From Cladopsammia gracilis (lineage: Eukaryota > Cnidaria > Anthozoa > Scleractinia > Dendrophylliidae): a DNA stretch of 64,000 nucleotides. The position numbers and the translations under genes are program-made. The DNA is taken from assembly GCA_022457155.1 (NCBI GenBank), contig JAJGOT010000311.1, forward strand, positions 964,501 to 1,028,500, written 5' to 3'. The notes under the pieces were generated by a model, which was given only the letters and a program-made list of their open reading frames with translations, did not search any database and was not told the origin of the DNA. Of this stretch, positions 13,271 through 22,787 are shown one piece after another; the first letter of the stretch is position 1; every line of letters begins with the position of its first letter.

Positions 13271-16200
13271 AACGATGCTAATGATGATGACCGTTGTTAT
13301 CTTTGTTTCTAGATAATACTCAACTCCATGCATAAATACCAGCCTCGTTTTCACGTCGTACTTGACAATCAAGAGAAGAGCACAATGACCAGTGCCCTGG
13401 GAGCGAGTACCGAACATGTGAAAACTTTCGTGTTTCCTGAAACGCAATTCATGGCTGTAACTGCTTATCAAAACCACATGGTATGTCAATTAGGTTTCTT
13501 ACCTTTTTCTGTCAGTATTCATTCAAATGCAAGGGGAAGGAATTAAAGAGTCTGTTTTCCTCATTGACTAACCCGGCTCATTAACCATTCTCAAAATGCT
13601 TTGTCAGTAGCGGGTGGCACGTATCTAGATCACTCAACGAGGAATGTTTAGGAGAATGCCTGGAATGGCTTTGTACTGTTTTTTAAAGAAACTATGTGAA
13701 AAGCCAATACAGTTAGTGAGAGCTTTTCGGTCCTTTTAGCTGAATATCTCAGTGGCAGAAAATTTAAAGAGAAGGAATCTCGTCCTCGAATTTAGCAGCT
13801 GCTTTCTGCTTTCCGAAAAACTTAGCTGGGCTTATTTCGGACCCAAATCGACATTTTCTTATCCCTCCGAAAACAAAAGGCGTTAAATTTGCCGATGTTA
13901 CGACGACATTTTACTAAAGAAGACTCTAGTTTTTAATTCTCCTGATCGTAGTGCGAGACAATTTAAATAAAAGCTACTGAACAGACATTTTGTTTCTCCT
14001 GTGGAGCTCTTTATCTGTTGTACAAGGTGGTTTTAACATTTCAGTCTATTAGTCGTTTCAGTCATTTATGTAATTTCTAAGCTATCAGTAACACGTTTAG
14101 CAGAAATGTTTCGACATTTTTCCAAATTTGAATTATGCTATCAGTTAAAAATATATAAAATAAAATAAATATAGGAATTTGCAGTGGCATATCCACACAG
14201 AGAGTCTATGCAACCACTGTTTTAAGACCAGAAACCGAGAACACTACCCCAAGTCTCTTGATTTTCAGCTGTGTGTTGAAATTTGAACTGTTTCTCAGTT
14301 TACTCCATTCAATTACGTTTCACGTACTTAACTATTCTTTTTGTGTTTAACAGATAACACAACTGAAGATAGCCAGTAATCCTTTCGCCAAAGGATTTCG
14401 CGACTGTGATCCGGATGACTGGTATGTATGACCGGCGCATTTCGAGAATACAATATTTACTGGATAGTATGAATTGACCTAAACTGCAGCACAAGGTAAA
14501 TTCTGAAGTGAGTACTGAGTGAGACGTAAGCCGCTTACGAAGTAAGACGTGAGACGTAAGCCGGTATTAGACAATTCATGTTCTTACCCCACCCACCCTG
14601 GCCATGTATGAGGACCTATGAGTGTTTCATGACGGACAACAAAGAAATGTATCCTTAATGTTGCAGTCTTGGGGCAAATTCCCCTAGTGATTACCAGAGA
14701 GCTTTCATGACGTTTTGCCAAAATCAAGCAAACATATTTCAGTGGTGAATTATAACAAACAACGTAATGAACCAATCAAGAAACTCACAGAAAAAAAACA
14801 TACAACTGCCAACTGGTGCCAAGTGCGAGAAAACATCGAACTGTTTGCTGAGCGCGGGACAATGATCCTGATCAGTTAGAGAAGTCAGAGAACGTTGCGA
14901 TTTTTTTTAAACCAAGCTTAGCCAAAATAAACTGAACCAGAGCAGTAATTACTTTCAACAGTTAATCAAAAGCCGCTCTAAACTAATATAAATGATTTTT
15001 TTTTATTTCGAGACGAAGAGTGGCGTTTAATCTGTCTATATTTTCTTCTTTATCAGACAGATAAACCGTCTTAAAGACAGATAATCCTTCTCTAAACCGG
15101 TTGAGACGGATAACAAGAAATTAAACTTTTGTCGCCGTTTGGAAAATAATTTACCTTCCTTGGCCGCTATTGCTCGTATTAATTTGCGTTGCTTCGATTT
15201 TTCGGCTCTTTAATCAACCTAAGTGGAACACGATATTTTGTTTACACAATTATGTTTATTCTCTATTTGGGTTTTGTTTTCTTGGTCAAAGGAGTCTCTT
15301 GTTTTGTTTTAATCAATTGATATTTCCAAATGAAACTTTGCTAAATATAGCTAACTCCACGAAAAAAAAAAAGAATGAGTCGCAAAGAGATTCGAAGCTG
15401 ACGTTTCGAGGGATTAAGCACTTCGTCAGAGTGAAGCACAAGCCTTTCTTGAGATAGCCTGCGAGCAAGCTCTCAAGCTCGAGTTTGGGGGAGAGGGGAG
15501 GGGGTGGCCTCCGCTCCCCTTAACCTCAAATCCAAAATCCCGAACCCGAGCCCGAGCCCGAGAGCTTGCTCGCAGGCTATTCTTGAGAGTAACAGCCGTC
15601 CCAGGGGCGGATCTAGGGGGAGGGTGCAGGGCGTGCGCACCCCCCTCGCCCCCTGAGACGACCTAGTCTGCGTTGTGCGCTTTTAAAATTTGTTTACGTC
15701 ACCCTTCAGTTACGTCATTCCTTAGAAGTGCATCCCCTCCTAAGAAAAATCCTGGATCCGCCCCTGCGTCCCCCACCGACGCAGCACCAATTTCTTTAGA
15801 AACTTACCCCTTAACTCTACAAAACACTGTATATCGTAGCATAAAGATTAGTATTTACGCTGATGAAACAAGTTTATCAACAAAAACCGGCTCTTTAATT
15901 TCTTTTTCTCTCGTTATTTAGTGTTGTAGAAGTTATAAAGCAAGTAGAACCAAGCCCCCTAATGACGAGTGCGAAGCCTCGGATTCAGGGCGAGATCTAT
16001 TCTCCTAAGTCTTGTGCATCTGTCAGTGACGAACGAGAAAGCATGACAGGTTTGTGTTTACTTTTTTTCCATTTTTGACAAGCTGTTTGACAAAGCACTC
16101 GACTGCCGCAAAATGCTAGGTTGGTTGGGATTAATGACGGGGGAGGGTTGGGGGGGGGGGGGGGGTTGGGGCTTTGGCATAGACTAGCATCCCCTTAGAC

Positions 16201-16645
16201 ATGTACCTAATCGTCTCAAATACCACAAAATCGGAAAATCACCGGCTCGATAGGTCACTATGAACTTGTAATAGGATTTCAACATTCACCTTATGACTAT
16301 CTTTTGATTTTCATGCTCACATGTGATGTTTTTCTTTTGTCTTTAGGACCAATGGCGACTGTGACCTCACCTCTGGTACCCATGGGCCGTGTGCTCCCAT
16401 CTCTAACAGTCCCCTCTATAACAATCCCCGCGTGTACTCCGATCATGAGCCCAACCATAACGTCTCCGTTGTTACATCCCCATCCTACCTCCCCCGGGGC
16501 ATCAACGACCGTGTACCGGGGATTTTCACCCTTACGCGATCACCGTAATATGCCTTATCCTACGCCGTATTTAAGGTATAATTCAGCACCACAAAACGAT
16601 GTTCCTGGTTATCAGTCACCACCGGGGACGATATCAAGTCAATAA
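2319..16645 (+). CDS. Tbx1/10: T-box transcription factor, Tbx1/10-like, 7 coding exons
   Basis: Coding exons by GT-AG sites with matching phase: 2319-2481, 2560-2800, 10799-11072, 13313-13480, 14354-14421, 15922-16049 and 16347-16645 (stop), giving 446 residues. The T-box DNA-binding domain runs from about residue 108 to 304. Visible signatures are [90 protein letters not shown] and [14 protein letters not shown]. The [17 protein letters not shown] and [15 protein letters not shown] stretches match Tbx1/10 better than Tbx2/3, Tbx15/18/22 or Tbx20, as I recall those families. An FSIAHLID motif at residues 14-21 looks like an eh1 Groucho-binding motif. The C-terminal part is rich in Pro, Ser and Thr. 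The protein should act in the nucleus as a developmental regulator. The exon 5/6 junction (TG|T) gives Cys where Tbx1 has Trp, so the exon 6 acceptor is the least certain part. The start is the first ATG in an open exon with a good donor; a further 5' exon cannot be excluded. Confidence 0.9.
4470..5173. repeat. 88-bp tandem array, eight copies
   Basis: The motif GTTCTAACTTTTGAGTCTG starts at 4470, 4558, 4646, 4734, 4822, 4910, 4998 and 5086, an exact 88-bp spacing. Copies differ by a few substitutions and no indels were seen, which points to recent amplification. Each copy carries GGTACCATTTGTTC at its end. No long open frame runs through it. Confidence 0.95.
5490..5701. mobile_element. hAT-like MITE with about 65-bp terminal inverted repeats
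   Basis: The left end CAGGCCCCGGTTGTTCAAAA and the reverse complement of the right end, CTGGCCCCAGTTGTTCAAAA, stay paired for about 65 bases with few mismatches. The flanks are AAGGGCT on both sides (5483-5489 and 5702-5708), a probable target duplication of 7-8 bp. No transposase is encoded. Assignment to hAT rests on the CAG..CTG ends and duplication length. Confidence 0.8.
5579..5632 (-). mobile_element. 54-bp LINE tail nested in the MITE
   Basis: The insert is flanked by TGTGTTA on both sides (5572-5578 and 5633-5639). On the minus strand it reads CCTTATGT...GAAGAGGATTAAGTAAG, ending in AAGT-type tail repeats, and resembles the 3' end of the LINE at 9116-9661 in this window. It is an extremely short 5'-truncated insertion or a SINE that borrows that tail. 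Confidence 0.65.
6920..7230. repeat. Diverged relatives of the 88-bp repeat
   Basis: Phrases such as TTCTAACTTGTGTATCTATA, GATGAAATCCTACAG, TGTGACCATTCAAATGAA and GAGCAGTACTTT recur in the same order as in the 4470-5173 array, but with longer and uneven spacing. These appear to be older copies of the family from which the array expanded. Confidence 0.65.
9116..9661 (+). pseudogene. 3' end of a non-LTR retrotransposon (LINE), broken
   Basis: The first part carries [36 protein letters not shown] and [10 protein letters not shown], and the second part [27 protein letters not shown] and ending CPSWDEED. This is the typical order at the C-terminus of a common cnidarian LINE reverse transcriptase ORF (RTE-like or a related clade, not resolved). 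A frameshift near 9424 produces a stop at 9434-9436, and the frame is regained by about 9440-9467. The element is 5'-truncated. Confidence 0.85.
9712..10001. mobile_element. MITE with TTTAGAGCAGTTTTCAATTG ends
   Basis: The left end reads TTTAGAGCAGTTTTCAATTG and the right end is its reverse complement, followed in both arms by AGTGTCG. The inside has no coding capacity. The flanks suggest a short TA or TAA duplication, so a mariner- or Harbinger-related origin is possible. A decayed relative of one end is seen at about 14940-14985. Confidence 0.8.
10267..10617. repeat. Foldback element with 36-bp internal repeats
   Basis: The left arm begins TTGTAGAAGGCACAAGTGT and the right arm ends with its near reverse complement. 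Inside the left arm a 36-bp unit (AAGTGTAATAACTGGTCACA plus AATGCAATAAAGTCGC) repeats two to three times, and the right arm holds inverted copies of it. The long arms could form a hairpin. It ends about 180 bases before T-box exon 3. Confidence 0.8.
11162..11447 (-). mobile_element. tRNA-Gly-derived SINE
   Basis: Read on the minus strand, the head holds TAGTGGTGAGAGAACTCG followed by CCTCCCACC and GGTCCGAGTTCGATTCCCGG. This matches the A box, anticodon region and B box of tRNA-Gly(CCC). A tRNA-unrelated body follows, and the element ends in an ATTT microsatellite (AAAT on plus, 11162-11196). It would be transcribed by RNA polymerase III. The 5' boundary near 11447 is approximate. Confidence 0.8.
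12068..12414. repeat. Imperfect foldback element, about 135-bp arms
   Basis: The left arm 12068-12202 pairs imperfectly with 12283-12414. Shared pieces in inverted order are ATCGATT, CAAGTGAATAATT, TGGAATATTT, TTATAGAGGTTCAT, CCAATAT and GATGTC. It is non-coding and lies in intron 3 of the T-box gene. Confidence 0.75.
12607..12800. repeat. Dispersed repeat, shared with 25.1 kb and 8.9 kb
   Basis: GTGGATTACAGTTCAT, TGACAGGCGGTC, GAAATCAAA, CTATTTTGTCT and TTTTGGCGAT occur in this order here and again at 25135-25290. The later part (CTTCCAATTTCAAGATA, AACACGATATTTCAG) also appears at about 8890-8970. The family's ends are not clear. Confidence 0.7.
13236..13270 (+). repeat. GAT trinucleotide microsatellite before exon 4
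   Basis: About eleven GAT units end roughly 40 bases before the exon 4 acceptor at 13311-13312, and further broken GAT units fill part of the gap. It sits where the branch point would be expected. Confidence 0.9.
15380..15440 (-). mobile_element. Penelope-like 3' fragment with hammerhead-like core
   Basis: On the minus strand 15429-15400 reads CTGACGAAG...CCCTCGAAACGTC. That is the order of a hammerhead core (CUGANGA, a helix II region, GAAA, then a UH cleavage step). The helix II arms no longer pair well and one extra A precedes them, so activity is unlikely. No Penelope coding sequence is adjacent, so this is a tail only. Confidence 0.45.
15455..15579. mobile_element. MITE with 9-bp target duplication (Mutator-like)
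   Basis: The ends TAGCCTGCGAGCAAGCTCTC and its exact reverse complement are flanked by TTCTTGAGA on both sides (15446-15454 and 15580-15588). A perfect 9-bp duplication suggests a Mutator-like source transposase. The interior is GC-rich and non-coding. Confidence 0.85.
15602..15766. mobile_element. MITE with CAGGGGCGGATC ends
   Basis: The left end CAGGGGCGGATCTAG and right end CTGGATCCGCCCCTG are inverted. The same end occurs at 18875 and, as CAGTGGCGGATCC-like, at 26372-26513. CAG ends suggest hAT, but I do not see a clean 8-bp duplication here. Confidence 0.7.
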
Positions 16646-18690
16646 TAGGTCATTTAATTATCCCTTGAAGACACCATACGAATTATCCGCTGCTATTCTT
16701 TTTAACGCATCAACGTTGCTAGCCGAGGGAACAAGCTCAGTTTGTTTAAGAGATTATGAAGCCAAGAGAGTGCAGTCTTCGTACACCGCCTAATTTCACT
16801 TTTCTTTAGTAATTTTTAGATAGACTGTCCAGGATAACGAATCTCGAATGAGTGAACTGGTAAAAGTCAACCCCGTAATTATTCTACATTTATGTTCAAC
16901 TGGTCGACTCAAGACTCCAGTCATTATCGTTTCAAGAAACGTTTAGACAATTTGCCACATGAATAAAGATGATCTAAAAATAGATCGACAGGTATTCTCG
17001 GAGCTTCAAAGAGATTGCGCATTCTCTTGGCTTAATTCTCTCCTGGTTGGTCGGTTCTGGTATTTGTAAAGTTTATCGATTTCGAAAGCTTATTTCTTCA
17101 CAACGTTCCCTCTGATCTCTACGTTTCTGGTGTACAAGTTATGAGCAAAGACAGAAAGGGAAACAAAGGACTTCTTCAAAGTTCCAAGTCATTCGTGCTA
17201 TTCCACAGCTCAAGACGTTACCTTGCGACATCGTTGACCATCAAGGACGACAACCGCGGACTCAAAATGGACACAAAAACCAATGATGTTCTTTTCTTTT
17301 GTTTTTAGGAATTTATTCAAATCGTATGCATAAGAATGTTTCGTTCACGGATAGAAATGAACATGATAATTATTTAAGTACACACAACATTACTTGATTC
17401 CTTTTTATAGTTCTTTCATTCACTCGCTATCCATTTTAGCTTTCTTAGTCACTATGCAATAGTTTGTAGTACACATTTGTACACTTTCCAGATTCAATAC
17501 GGGGATTATTTTTCTTTGAATTATGCACGTGTTAACAAGCTCTAGGGGGAATAACTTCTACTTAAAATTTTCACATTAAAATTGGGGAATAATAGTTTTA
17601 CAACGTTTCAGTTTGGCAGCTAGAAATTTTTTAACGGTGTCAAGTAACTGCAGTTTTGGATTCAACTTTTTCTCAACCTCTTCCCGCTCAGGTGTTGAAG
17701 ATTAAACTAGGAAACATCCGTGCCTCTCTCAGAAATCATTTACCAGGTTTAAACTGAAAAATCAAATTTAGTTTCAAAAAAAAAAAAGTGGAACAACAGC
17801 TCTCTTTGGAATGGACTTACTCTATGAGTTTATTCACAGACTGCAAATGTTGCAACCCATTTTCATGATTCAAGATTTTTCATTGGCAGTTCGGAGAATT
17901 AAAAGGAATTCACGCCAACATGCTGTAATAGGTCAGAAAATCATATCGCATCGGTTATTGTTAATAAATGGATTGATATGTAAATACGCTATTTGAAAAA
18001 CATTTTCTATGCTTTTGTGGAAACGAAATAAACTTTATTACAAAGTAAATCTTTGTGTTTGGTTTCTTTTTTAACCCCTTTAAAAAGTCCCAACATTAGC
18101 GTGTAAATTTTCCTTACTGGTCTCCATTAGCCACGCCCATTAAACGATCGAGACTCTGGTACCTTTTAGGGTATTTTTCGAAAATTTCCAACCAGCACCC
18201 CAGTCATTTTTATGTGGTAGTCCACCCCCACATTCCCAGGAGCTCATTTTCCATTTCTTATGTAGAGAATCGAGGAAAGGTACAGAACCTTGTAAAGAAC
18301 TAATCAGCCATGTTCGACACGTGCAATATTAACTAAGTATATATAAAGAATATTCGGAAATATAACTTACCACGATCAAAGATTCACTTACAACCAGTGG
18401 AAGTGCTTGAAGTATTTCTGTTTCTGAACATTTTCCAACACAACAGATCAAGTGCTATATAGTTGAGACTGTCACTGAACAGGTTGAATTCTCAACTGAC
18501 TCAGATTTTCGGAATTCAGTTCTGTAATTCAGCTTTTAATGTTAATCTAAATTTGCCTTGAAAATGATGATTATTATTAATAAAGATGTTAAATTCAATT
18601 AGTGGGTGGTAGAATAGCACACAACAAAATCAATGTCTGCACAGGGAACCCAGGCTCGCAATAGGACTTGTGTGGAGATTCCCTCCCCTT
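16646..18690. other. 3' untranslated and intergenic sequence after the T-box gene
   Basis: No further coding exon was found. 18070-18250 belongs to a dispersed family marked by GGTACCTTTTAGGG, also present at 31.7-31.95 kb. A second polyadenylation-like AATAAA stands at about 18027. The rest shows nothing I can name. Confidence 0.5.
16962..16967 (+). promoter_or_regulatory. Candidate polyadenylation signal of the T-box gene
   Basis: AATAAA lies about 317 bases after the stop codon on the coding strand. It is the first canonical signal downstream. Confidence 0.5.
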
Positions 18691-18691
18691 G

Positions 18692-18866
18692 TAGACTACG
18701 AGCAGTCTCTCTTTCCCAGCTTAGTCCGTCGAGCGAGAAACGAAAAAACATTAGCGAACGGGTAATGACCGCGCGAAACTAGTGGCGCCTAGTTTCGCGC
18801 GGCCATTACCTGTTCGCTAATGTTTTTTCGTTTCTCGCTCGACGGACTAAGACTGCTTGTAGTCTA
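18692..18866. mobile_element. Near-palindromic MITE, Mutator-like
   Basis: The two arms of about 75 bases pair almost perfectly around a short centre near 18782 (both contain GACGGACTAAG or its complement, GAAACGAAAAAACATTAGCG and GCGCGAAACTAG). The outer ends TAGACTACGAGCAGTCT resemble the 15455 element. The flanks CTCCCCTTG and CTCCCCTTC form a 9-bp duplication with one mismatch. Confidence 0.85.
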
Positions 18867-18874
18867 CTCCCCTT

Positions 18875-19281
18875 CAGGGGCGGATCCAGGATTTTGAAAT
18901 GGGGGGTGAAATTTTAAATGCAATAGTTAGGTGTTGTACTTCGTTTACGAATTTGGCTAGTTGCTCGTTGAACTGGGAAAATGGCCGCCCAGAAACGAAG
19001 TAGCCTTGGGACTCGACTCTGGATGAATGTCTTGACCTACCACGGCATATTTTGGAAGTTGCGACCACTGAAGAACACAACAAGCGCGAAATTTCGGTGG
19101 TAGGTCGGAGTGGCTGTGGACTTAGTATAAATATGAAATATGTGGGGGAAGGAATGAATCCTGTCAAAAATTCTCGCCATTTACCATTATGCAGTGCGGT
19201 TGTGATGTTGAAAATCGAGGCAAGGCCAGGATGCACTAGAACGAGAGGCTGTAGCTCGGCCCGGGCAACGAATGAGAGCAA
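18875..19281. repeat. Dispersed repeat fragment beginning CAGGGGCGGATCC
   Basis: The left end CAGGGGCGGATCCAGGATT matches the end of the 15602 MITE family. I found no right end. The open minus-strand frame here (18874-19281) ends in the terminal repeat itself and resembles repeat-derived hypothetical proteins, so I do not call it a gene. Confidence 0.5.
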
Positions 19282-20290
19282 ACAAAAAACGTCTAAGGTA
19301 GGACTGGGAATGAACTTGTGTTTAGTTGCCTATGTAAATTTTACCTATATGTCATGTAAAACTGAGCTGAGTTGAATAAATCATCTTGTCTTGAACTTTG
19401 CTGTGAATGTTGACTTTTGGGTTTGCAACGATGATTTCAATGAAACAAACGGAAGGCAAAAACGTGATTTTTGTTGCTTTTCTATGACGTTAAAAACGGT
19501 CATTTTTGTTCTTGTTCAAATTAAATGGCTGATATTCTGCAAAAATGGCTGACTTTTTTGTGTTTATTGGGTATCTCAATTTGAGGGACTTTCTAGTTAA
19601 TGCTCACAACTGATAGTTAAGGCAGTATTCACGCGATTGAGAAAGTTGCAATTTTTATTAAGCAGTGGAGTCTTGTATGGCCGCTTTTGGCCGCATCAGT
19701 AGTGAAAGGGTTAAAAAGCACAGGTTTCATATAGTTTTTCTATAGTGCGGTTCGTGTATTTGACTCTTTCTTTATTTCTTGGAGCTCTCTAATTAGCACA
19801 TAATAGCACATTAGTTAACTTTCAGTGTGCAATATTTGAAATAATCACCCCCCTCGATTAATCCCTTGTCCTCGAATAATCGTCTCCTTTTGGAGTGAAA
19901 AAAATAATAATCGCCACTGACAATTATTCAACGAATTACGGTAAGTCTTATATTTCATTTCATTTCCCCTGTGAACTTGATCCCAGTCCCCTACGGAATG
20001 AAAAAATGTGTATAACTTCTTCTTTTTTCTTTTGTTTGTGTTTTTCTTTGTTTGCTTTTCTTCCAGGCTAAATTTAGTTTAAAATTTTAAAGTAAATGTT
20101 CTAATAAGTAGTTATGGTATTCAATTTACAGTAAGAATATAGAAATATTGTGAAATATATGGAAGTAAGCTTAGTGCTACACGTAATATATATGTCATGG
20201 TTTGTAATGTATTTGATTTTGATTCCTTCTTTTCTGTAATGGTTTTTTTTTTAGAATTTATACATTTTATTGAACAAAAAACAAGTTACA

Positions 20291-20293
<3 letters not shown>

Positions 20294-20367
<74 letters not shown>
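20294..20367. repeat. TA dinucleotide microsatellite
   Basis: About 37 uninterrupted AT units stand next to the 3' side of the Penelope-like element. Length is likely to vary between individuals and in assembly. Confidence 0.95.
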
Positions 20368-20370
<3 letters not shown>

Positions 20371-20427
20371 GATAAGTATAATAAAAAAGACGATGGGGCA
20401 AACTTCTTACTGGTCCTGACTGGTTTT

Positions 20428-20454
20428 AACGTTTCGGCCTTCGGCCTTCTTCAG
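20428..20454 (-). ncRNA. Hammerhead-ribozyme-like motif of a Penelope-like element
   Basis: On the minus strand the order is CTGAAGA, then A, a GGCC-GAA-GGCC hairpin, GAAA, C and GTT. This fits CUGANGA, helix II, GAAA and a UH cleavage step with a nearly absent helix III, apart from the single extra A before helix II. Hammerhead motifs at the ends of Penelope-like elements are established knowledge. The position, downstream of the GIY-YIG frame on the same strand, agrees. Confidence 0.5.
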
Positions 20455-20831
20455 AAATTACAAAGAATTAAAAACTAAAAACTAAAAACTATGTACAATG
20501 ATTAAGTTATACAAGTTGTGACTTATATACATTAAGCTACAAAAACAAAGGAAAACGAGGTTACGTAACAAAACAAAAGAACTAAATAACAAGGAAAAAT
20601 TTAACGCTAAAAATAACATACATGATGTGATAAAAACCTTAATTAATGATTGAAACAAAGAAAACTCCCTATCGAGGGCCCCCGAATAATCATATAGGTC
20701 ACTGTCGGAATGACAGGACCAGCACGTCTTACCAAGTGCCCCCGACAGAACGTTCGAACACAAAACAACTAAAAACAAAGAATAAAACAAGGAAAAGAAA
20801 AAGACAATCCTATTATTGCAAGATACGTGCG

Positions 20832-21444
20832 TTAATTATTGTAATTAATGCGGTTTTTTGATCTAAATTCACGTCTCTTGTTAAGGCCATGCGGATTGAG
20901 CGTAAACAATTGGGTTGTCCAATAAGCCTCCCTAGTGAGCAACAATTGGTCAAGGTGAAATGTATTTTGAAATGATCTAATTTGTTCGATAAGAATAAAG
21001 CTAATTTGTGAAATATCATGTTCAGAACTATTAAAATGTACCGCCAATTCACATGTTCTCCTATTATTGAGCATGCTAGATTTGTGGTTTCTGAAACGGA
21101 CTTTAAATTCGGTGGATGTGGAACCTACATACTGCAAATTGCATTTATTGCAGGTGGCCAAATAAATCACATTTTTGGACGAACATGACAAACTTTGGCG
21201 AATAGAATAATAACGACCTGTGGCAGAACTCTGGAATTTCGAATCTTGAAGTAAAAATCTTTTGCAAAGGTCGCATCTTTTATCACATTTAAAACAACCC
21301 CCCTCTTCTTCAAAATTTTCATCCGTAACAGACCGAAATTTAGATGGTGCTAAAATTTCTTTGAGATTTTTGGTTCGGCGATACGCTGGAAAAATAGATT
21401 TAGCTGGAAAAATTTCATTTATAAGGGGTGAGGAATGTAATTAT
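20832..21444 (-). pseudogene. Penelope-like retroelement, C-terminal GIY-YIG part
   Basis: The frame is open on the minus strand from about 21444, where an in-frame stop lies just upstream, to 20832. It shows FPAYRRTKNLKEILAPSKF, then GGCFKCDKRCDLCKRFL (paired cysteines) and the GIY-YIG nuclease core VIYLATCNKCNLQYVGSTST with RFRNHKS downstream. This linker plus nuclease order is diagnostic of Penelope-like elements. The reverse transcriptase part is missing, so it is a 5'-truncated copy. A hammerhead-like motif lies downstream at 20428-20454. Confidence 0.9.
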
Positions 21445-21527
21445 TACAATTAAATAGCAAAAATAGATTTAGCTGGAAAAATTTCATTTATAAGGGGTGA
21501 GGAATGGAATTATTACAATTTAATAGC
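21390..21527. repeat. 69-bp tandem duplication at the truncated element end
   Basis: AAAAATAGATTTAGCTGGAA begins at 21390 and again at 21459, and the copies stay nearly identical over 69 bp. The first copy overlaps the start of the Penelope-like frame. Confidence 0.9.
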
Positions 21528-22787
21528 AAATAATATAAATATACAACAATAATAATTCAACTGCCATAAGGATAACTTGTAAATGAGTCTGAACCCCATG
21601 TAAAAACAAGTCACCTCCTGTATACAAAGTTGTAAAAATTATCATAATTACTAAAAATACAATTCGCTAATATTATTAAGTGACAATGAAACAAAAGAAT
21701 GTAACATTACTGTTTTTTTTTTCAATTAAAAACATTTTCGCTAACAAAAAAAAAAATTCTTTTTTCATATTTTACTATGAAAATTAATGTCCCTGCCAAT
21801 TAGCCTTCCTCAGGGCCACTGGGCTTTTATACTGAAGGAAAATACTACTACTGAATTACAAAAAAATACATGTGCGGTTACCGGAAATATGATTAACTAA
21901 TAGTAACAACTATAATTAAAAATATAAATATTGAAATTTAAATCAAAATTATGTTCATTCCATTGCTCTGGTGATAACGTTTGTCTATATCTATGAGGTA
22001 ATGGTTCTTGAGCTTTGTGACAGGATGTGCTGCGAGTAGGTTGTAATTCCAGTGAAATGAGTTCCATGTCTGTACTAGAGTGGCCAGGTGACATCTGGTT
22101 TGAGTATCTGTGCATTAGTGATCCGGCAAAACCTAACCAGTACATTTTACTTATGTGTTCAGGGGCACCCAACGAATCTGTTCCTCACTTTATCTGTTCA
22201 ATTTCTCTTGAATCTTTTATCCTCTGTGAATATCATTAAGGTAATTAATTTCTATTTGGTATTTTGTATTTTCTATGGCATCATTTCTGCAATTTAGCTG
22301 TATACACCAAATTGAAGAAATGTTGTCGGGTGAAAAGATAATACCAGATGCAACCCAAAGGTCTACTGGGAAATTGGGTAAATTAACCTTCGTCTCTAAC
22401 AGAATACACCTTATATCAACACAAGATGCATGAATCATGCTCTAAAATGTCTCAAGCAAAGGAAACATCTTGATTATCGAGAAATGGAATACTGTATTAC
22501 TCAGCTTGCCAATTCTGCCTACCCGTGATCCCATTCGGTCCCATCATTCATGGTTTATGCTTTTCACGGGTCAACGTTTCTTCAATTTGGTGTTTGTTTA
22601 TAGTGGAATGATAACACCACAGAAGCTTTGCATATATTACATGCCTATATTATTATAAACCTGATGTACCTTTTAAAATAACCTGACTGGCAGGCGTAAA
22701 CGGGGACGGGGCGCGAAAAAGGAGAGGGAAAGTTTTTTAATACCCCTTCATATTAGTAAACAACCATTTCTGGATCGTGCCATCAAT
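21528..22787. other. AT-rich intergenic stretch
   Basis: Short open frames at 22027-22438 overlap on both strands and resemble no family I know. I see no RNA gene or element end here. Confidence 0.5.

Noticed and set aside
18874..19281. Open minus-strand frame of 135 codons
   Set aside because: It ends in the CAGGGGCGGATCC terminal repeat and shows no domain; best explained as repeat-derived.
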